Below, piece after piece: positions 12,737 through 14,320 of a stretch of 14,320 nucleotides of DNA (the first letter of the stretch is position 1; every line of letters starts with the position of its first letter). The notes beneath the pieces are model-generated. The model made no database searches. It was not told the origin of the DNA and was given only the letters and a program-made list of their open reading frames with translations. The stretch is taken from positions 31,371-45,690 of the forward strand of contig DMCN01000086.1 of NCBI GenBank assembly GCA_003445795.1, read 5' to 3'. This DNA is from Gallionellaceae bacterium. GTDB lineage: Bacteria; Pseudomonadota; Gammaproteobacteria; Burkholderiales; Gallionellaceae. The translations under genes were made by a program, and so were the position numbers.

Positions 12737-14320
12737 GTGTTTATCGTGAATCAGTCAAAGCAGCCAAAGGCCGATCCGGTCAGAATAGGACTGATGCCTC
12801 CCCTGACCGGGCTGGTCGCCATTTATGGCGAGGAGATATCCAACGCGGCGCGCATCGCCGTTGACGAGATCAACGAGCGCGGCGGCGTTTTGGGAAGGCC
12901 GCTCGAACTCATCATCGAAGACGATGGCAGTTTGCCCGATACCGCCGTTCCCGCCGCGCTACGTCTTGTCGAACACCATCACTGTGCCGCGATCATCGGC
13001 AATCTGCTGTCCAATTCACGAATCGCGGTCGCCAGCGAGGTGGCTGAGCCGCTACGCATCCCCTATCTGAATTTCTCCTTCTACGAGGGCAGCATCGCCG
13101 GGCGCTATTTCTTTCACTTCGCCGCACTGCCGAACCAGCAGATCGACAAGATGATCCCCTTCATGGCGCGTCATTACGGCCTGAAGATGTTCTTCGCGGG
13201 CAGCAACTATGAGTGGCCGCGCGGCTCCATCGATGCGGCGAAGCGCTCGCTGAGTATTTTGGGGGGCGACATCGTCGGTGAGGAATATTTGCCTATCGGT
13301 GCCAGTGCCGGTGAGATCGATGGCTTGCTTGAGCATGTGGCCCGTTCCGGTGCCGATGTGTTCGTGCCCTATTTTGCCGGTGCCGACCAGAGCGCCCTGT
13401 TGACTCGCTTCACCGAGATGGGCTTGAAGAATCGCATGGCCGTGGTGATGGGGCATTACGACGAGATGATGGTCAGCGGGCTGCCGCCAAAGGTTCGCGA
13501 AGGTTTCTATTCCAGCAATACCTATTTCATGTCGGTGGAAACCGGAGCCAATCGCAGCTATCTGCAGCGACTGGCGCGGCTGCCGGGTATCACCGGCATC
13601 TGGCCGAAGGGTAACGGCATCCTCACCAATTTTGGCGAAGGCACTTACCTGTGTGTGCTTGCGTTCGCCCAGGCCGCGGAACTGGCAGGCACGACGGAGC
13701 CGGAAGCTTTGGTTGCGGCGCTTGAAAAGGTGCGCGTGGTCGGCCCGCAGGGCGAGGTGGAGATGGATGCGCTGACGCACCATGCCTGCGTGAACAGCTA
13801 TCTTGCGCGCTGCGATGCCGATGGTACTTTTGCCATCGTCGAGCGATTCGGCAGTATCCCGCCACAGATACCCGAACGCTACCGCGGGCAGGTCGCCGGT
13901 GCCAAGCTGCATGAATCGCCGCCCACCGCGCAGGCGGTGGCGCGCATCGCGGCCGAAGCGAATGCCGCCATACGCAGGCTCGGCACGGCACAACAGATCC
14001 TTGCCGTCGCCGATGTGGCGGTCATCGCGACCGACGAAAAAGGCATCATCAGCGAAGTCAACCAGAGCGCGTGCCATCTGTTCGGCTACACCGCGCAGGA
14101 AATGATCGGAATGCCGGTTCACCAGTTGTTGCCGCCGCATCTGCGCCAGAACCATGCGGCGCTGATGCAGGGTTTCGTTGAAGGTGCGGAGACTACGCGG
14201 CGCATGGCTGAGCGCAGCCAGATCACCGGATACCGCAAGGATGGCAGCTTCTTCTCGATGGAGGCGTCCATCACAAAGCTGCACAACGGTAGAGAGTGGC
14301 TGCTGGTGGTCACCATGCGC
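12737..14320 (+). CDS. AmiC/UrtA-like ligand-binding domain fused to PAS: sensor protein (partial, C-terminus outside window)
   Basis: The first 528 codons of a probable signalling protein. Residues about 16-395 form a type I periplasmic-binding-protein fold (IGLMPPLTG, ALRLVEHHHCAAIIGNL, then PQGEVEMDALTHHACVNSYLA) resembling AmiC, the amide-sensing regulator, and UrtA. From about residue 415 a PAS domain follows (VADVAVIATDEKGIISEVNQSA, FGYTAQEMIG, YRKDGSFFSMEASITKL). I see no signal peptide and no membrane segment before the PAS domain, so the binding domain is probably cytoplasmic, as in AmiC. GTG at 12737 is chosen because GGGA lies nine bases upstream. GTG at 12746 is possible; the first ATG (12794) would cut into the first beta-strand. 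The output domain (kinase, diguanylate cyclase or other) is outside the window, and the ligand is unknown. Confidence 0.85.
   Translation, partial: MFIVNQSKQPKADPVRIGLMPPLTGLVAIYGEEISNAARIAVDEINERGGVLGRPLELIIEDDGSLPDTAVPAALRLVEHHHCAAIIGNLLSNSRIAVASEVAEPLRIPYLNFSFYEGSIAGRYFFHFAALPNQQIDKMIPFMARHYGLKMFFAGSNYEWPRGSIDAAKRSLSILGGDIVGEEYLPIGASAGEIDGLLEHVARSGADVFVPYFAGADQSALLTRFTEMGLKNRMAVVMGHYDEMMVSGLPPKVREGFYSSNTYFMSVETGANRSYLQRLARLPGITGIWPKGNGILTNFGEGTYLCVLAFAQAAELAGTTEPEALVAALEKVRVVGPQGEVEMDALTHHACVNSYLARCDADGTFAIVERFGSIPPQIPERYRGQVAGAKLHESPPTAQAVARIAAEANAAIRRLGTAQQILAVADVAVIATDEKGIISEVNQSACHLFGYTAQEMIGMPVHQLLPPHLRQNHAALMQGFVEGAETTRRMAERSQITGYRKDGSFFSMEASITKLHNGREWLLVVTMR

Noticed and set aside
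13052..14284. Long open frame (410 codons) on the minus strand opposite the sensor gene
   Set aside because: The plus strand encodes a clear binding-protein/PAS sequence over the same span. The antisense translation has no recognisable motif and is Arg/His-rich, as expected for a high-GC shadow frame.

Overview
The window is high-GC chromosomal DNA carrying conserved housekeeping genes. The full isc cluster, the suhB/trmJ/isc gene order and the protein sequences point to a proteobacterium. The short form of CysE sitting between trmJ and iscR, and the PiT/DUF47 phosphate pair, favour a betaproteobacterium, possibly a Nitrosomonadales/Gallionellales-like one. That placement is inference from gene order and remembered homologues. 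No tRNA, rRNA, CRISPR array, integrase or transposase gene was seen.

Left arm (1-4933, all minus strand). Reading in the direction of transcription: suhB (inositol-monophosphatase family), a PiT-type phosphate permease, its DUF47/PhoU-like partner, a small hotdog-fold thioesterase, and mutS, which runs off the left edge just before its Walker A motif. Gaps between genes are 3 to 24 bases, so this looks like one transcription unit. The mutS frame contains an in-frame insert of about 40-48 codons that holds two copies of a 20-base dispersed repeat.

Centre (4996-12680, all plus strand). After a divergent spacer of 62 bases come trmJ, cysE, iscR, iscS, iscU, iscA, hscB, hscA, fdx, iscX and dsbB. 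This is a complete housekeeping Fe-S assembly operon: IscS takes sulfur from cysteine, IscU is the scaffold, IscA a carrier, HscB/HscA the co-chaperone and chaperone for cluster release, Fdx the electron donor, IscX a regulator of IscS, and IscR the Fe-S-sensing repressor. CysE, a cysteine biosynthesis enzyme, lies directly upstream, and dsbB, a membrane thiol oxidase, is attached directly downstream. All Fe-S ligand and catalytic residues I checked are present. Three non-coding features stand out: a promoter and an IscR-like dyad in front of iscR, a 107-base nested inverted repeat between iscS and iscU, and a third copy of the 20-base repeat inside hscA, read in a different frame from the mutS copies.

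Right edge (12737 to end, plus strand). An incomplete gene encodes an AmiC/UrtA-like periplasmic-binding-protein fold with no visible signal peptide, fused directly to a PAS domain. It is probably the sensor half of a signalling protein whose output domain lies outside the window.

Most of the window is ordinary core genome. The points worth a second look are the repeat that enters coding frames, the structured iscS-iscU spacer, dsbB inside the isc operon, and the soluble binding-protein/PAS sensor.
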